Origin: Holdemanella porci
GTDB taxonomy: Bacteria > Bacillota_I > Bacilli_A > Erysipelotrichales > Erysipelotrichaceae
DNA length: 16,372 nt
Assembly: GCF_019052655.1 (NCBI RefSeq)
Contig: NZ_JAHQVB010000048.1
Coordinates: 1-16,372, forward strand
Direction of reading: 5' to 3'
The notes beneath the pieces were generated by a model. That model saw only the letters and a list, made by a program, of their open reading frames with translations. It was not told the DNA's origin and did no database searches. Shown one piece after another: positions 14,724 through 16,372 of the stretch (positions within the stretch are counted from its first letter, which is position 1; each line of letters starts with the position of its first letter). Both the position numbers and the translations under genes were made by a program.

Positions 14724-15989
14724 ATGTTCTATGATGTAGCTATGAACTTTGTGATTGGAACCATATTAATGGTTGCGGGAGCCATCATGATATGGATTCC
14801 CAATCGTATTTTTACAGGGATCTTAATCGCATCTATTGTATTTTTATGTGTCAATGGCGTAGTTTTAATTATTCGCTTTGTAAAGAATAAAATGAATAAA
14901 GATTTTTTCTTTTCCATATTATCCTTTGTGTTTATGTTTTTCTTAATGAACTTTCGGTATCTTCCACAATGGATCTTGAGAGTAAACTTTGGCGGATATT
15001 GTATTCTTTGTGGATTTGCCTGTTTTGTTCAGCTTGTGATTAATCAAATCAATCACATTAAAAGAAACTTCTTTAACTTTGTGTTTAGCTTTATTTACAT
15101 TTTCTTTGGCTTTTATTTGTTATTGAATCCAGACTTTCATACAGATCTTTTAATGCGTGCTTTTGGCATTTACTTTATGATCTTAGGTATGCGTTATTTT
15201 GGGGATGGATATGAAGGAATCAATCCTTTAACGAAATATAAATGGAAACGAAAAGTAAGAATCACACTTCCGGCTTTTCTTTGTGCTTTCGTTCCAGATG
15301 CGGCTTTGACAAGTGTCAACCGGTATTTAGAGGAGGGTAAGCCTGAAGATTTAAATACGTATAAGAAGGATGAGGTTGTTCGCTTAAAGGTGATTGTCCA
15401 TGTCGGGCCCAAGGGCTTTCAAAAGGTTGGTCACATCTGTTTTGCGTATGATGATATTGTCTATAGTTATGGAAATTATGATAGTGACTCCTTTCATTTA
15501 AATCAAACGATTGGGGATGGCATTTTCTTTATGGTGCCACTCGAAAAATACATTCCGAATATGATTTCGGCAGAGAATAATTCCATTTTTGAATATGGTG
15601 TTTATACAACATCGAAACAGAATGCATTGATTGAAAAAGAGATTGAAAAAATTCGTCAGAATGGCTATCGTTGGTATACAAAGATTGAAAAAGAAGATGG
15701 ATATGATCGTTTTAGTGAATATGAAATGGATTATCCAAGTCGCCTACATTATCGTACGGGAGCAAAGTTATATAAGGTCAAGAGTGGTAAATTTCATATT
15801 TACTGGGCTTTAGGTGATAATTGTGCATCTTTTACCGATTTGGTTTTGGGAACGTTAGGTGCGGATGTATTGAGTATACGCGGTATTATTAGTCCAGGAA
15901 CGTATTTGGATTGGCTTCAAAAAGAGTATTTGAAAAAGAACAGTCCAGTTGTATTTAGGTGTATATATAAGGAATGGGATAGCGAGTGA
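14724..15989 (+). CDS. DUF308/HdeD-like membrane protein fused to a papain-fold-like His/Cys domain
   Basis: Not a characterised protein; function unknown. The N-terminal half has about six hydrophobic helices (near 7-26, 29-51, 61-78, 88-108, 115-135, 139-158), resembling DUF308/HdeD-type membrane proteins. Positive loops (KNKMNK after helix 2, HIKR after helix 4, KYKWKRKVR after helix 6) put both ends in the cytoplasm. The C-terminal half (about 218-421) has KVGHICFAYDDIVYSYG (H237) and later LGDNCASF (C367). The order His then Asn-Cys is what permuted NlpC/P60, YiiX and LRAT-like enzymes show. It would then be a membrane-held cytoplasmic thiol hydrolase or acyltransferase; this is inference. 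A good GGAGG SD stands 3 bases after thiN, making it the last gene of the PASTA-kinase operon. Confidence 0.75.
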   Translation: MFYDVAMNFVIGTILMVAGAIMIWIPNRIFTGILIASIVFLCVNGVVLIIRFVKNKMNKDFFFSILSFVFMFFLMNFRYLPQWILRVNFGGYCILCGFACFVQLVINQINHIKRNFFNFVFSFIYIFFGFYLLLNPDFHTDLLMRAFGIYFMILGMRYFGDGYEGINPLTKYKWKRKVRITLPAFLCAFVPDAALTSVNRYLEEGKPEDLNTYKKDEVVRLKVIVHVGPKGFQKVGHICFAYDDIVYSYGNYDSDSFHLNQTIGDGIFFMVPLEKYIPNMISAENNSIFEYGVYTTSKQNALIEKEIEKIRQNGYRWYTKIEKEDGYDRFSEYEMDYPSRLHYRTGAKLYKVKSGKFHIYWALGDNCASFTDLVLGTLGADVLSIRGIISPGTYLDWLQKEYLKKNSPVVFRCIYKEWDSE

Positions 15990-16052
15990 TGAATGGATAT
16001 TTTTATAATGCAATCTAAGAACATTCATAACTTTAGTCATGAGATGAATTAG

Positions 16053-16122
16053 ATATACATATGTTCGATAAATAATTTAAAAATAAATGATAAATATAGT
16101 GCTTTAATCATATACATATGTT
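16053..16122 (+). repeat. 13-bp direct repeat ATATACATATGTT upstream of the Y1 transposase
   Basis: Identical copies lie at 16053-16065 and 16110-16122, 57 bases apart. The second runs into the -10 box of the transposase gene. A separate small inverted repeat, ATTCAT/ATGAAT (16023-16028 and 16044-16049), lies just upstream and could be part of the left-end hairpin of the IS200/IS605 element. Confidence 0.5.
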
Positions 16123-16127
16123 ATAAT
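16119..16127 (+). promoter_or_regulatory. Extended -10 promoter of the Y1 transposase gene
   Basis: TGTTATAAT, identical to the priA box, precedes the transposase start by 19 bases. GAGG in between (about 16134-16137) serves as SD. No clear -35 box. Confidence 0.5.
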
Positions 16128-16146
16128 ATAGATGAGGTAAAAACAT

Positions 16147-16372
16147 ATGGAAGTTGTTAAAGGAAGAGGCTATGTCTATTCTATACAGTATCATATTGTA
16201 TGGTGTGTAAAGTATCGTCGTGATGTCTTGAATGGACAGGTCGCAATAAAATTAAAAGAGCTGCTGACCCAGATTTCAAAGGATAATGGTTTTCAAATTC
16301 TAGAAATGACTATAGAGGAAGATCATATCCATATGCTGATCAATTGTACGCCGCAGCACTACATTCCAAATA
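16147..16372 (+). CDS. tnpA: IS200/IS605-family Y1 transposase TnpA, cut by the window edge
   Basis: HUH/Y1 single-strand transposase that moves IS200/IS605 elements by cutting at subterminal hairpins with a tyrosine. Only the first 75 codons are in the window. YSIQYHIVWCVKYRR (11-25) is the strong family signature. The HUH metal site is HIH (60-62) in EEDHIHMLI. The catalytic Tyr lies beyond the edge (full length usually about 130-155). ATG 16147 has an SD and promoter. Whether a tnpB follows cannot be seen. Confidence 0.92.
   Translation, partial: MEVVKGRGYVYSIQYHIVWCVKYRRDVLNGQVAIKLKELLTQISKDNGFQILEMTIEEDHIHMLINCTPQHYIPN

Larger units (their letters stand above)
15990..16146 (+). other. 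Intergenic region between the core operon and the Y1 transposase
   Basis: 157 very AT-rich bases. It holds the direct repeat and promoter listed separately, and probably the left end of the IS200/IS605 element. No strong rho-independent terminator for the upstream operon is visible, so readthrough into the transposase or a rho-type stop is possible. Confidence 0.4.

Noticed and set aside
1..16372. CRISPR arrays, tRNA or rRNA genes, riboswitches
   Set aside because: No regularly spaced repeats, cloverleaf or conserved leader structures were recognised on either strand.

Overview
The window is AT-rich, low-GC Gram-positive (Bacillota) chromosome. The order priA-rsmB-rlmN-prpC-prkC-rsgA-rpe-thiN is the well-known Firmicute translation/PASTA-kinase cluster. 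The protein style (short PriA, three-PASTA kinase, a DUF308-like tail gene) suggests an Erysipelotrichia-type gut bacterium. That taxonomic placement is inference from memory, not a database result.

Left third (1-5.8 kb) is a stack of mobile DNA. First comes a tyrosine recombinase (107-1137) whose reading frame breaks at an A7 run. It is followed by a cluster of inverted repeats (1141-1211). A group II intron lies on the minus strand (about 3126 down to 1212), with a recognisable 5' end, an endonuclease-less reverse transcriptase/maturase and domain V. Its 5' exon is a terminator-like hairpin (3137-3163), the usual address of group IIC introns. An IS66-family element then begins at a GTAAGCG end (3167). 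Its tnpA and tnpB are intact, but tnpC carries two frameshifts and an internal deletion, and no right inverted repeat is visible. A 413-base gap (5423-5835) holds a frameshifted gene remnant on the minus strand, a weak terminator-like hairpin and the priA promoter.

Right two-thirds (5.8-16.0 kb) is one tightly packed plus-strand operon with gaps or overlaps of a few bases. It encodes PriA (replication restart), RsmB (16S rRNA m5C methyltransferase), RlmN (23S rRNA/tRNA m2A methyltransferase), PrpC and PrkC (phosphatase and PASTA kinase sensing the cell wall), RsgA (30S maturation GTPase), Rpe, and ThiN (thiamine pyrophosphokinase). It ends with an unusual fusion of a six-helix DUF308/HdeD-like membrane domain and a His...Cys domain resembling a permuted NlpC/P60 or LRAT-like papain fold. 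The def and fmt genes that sit between priA and rsmB in Bacillus are absent. priA appears to be read from a leaderless transcript: an extended -10 box ends 6 bases before its ATG.

The window closes with the first 75 codons of an IS200/IS605-type Y1 transposase (16147 onward), downstream of a 13-bp direct repeat and an extended -10 promoter. No tRNA, rRNA, CRISPR array or riboswitch was recognised. The most novel item is the membrane/hydrolase fusion at 14724-15989.
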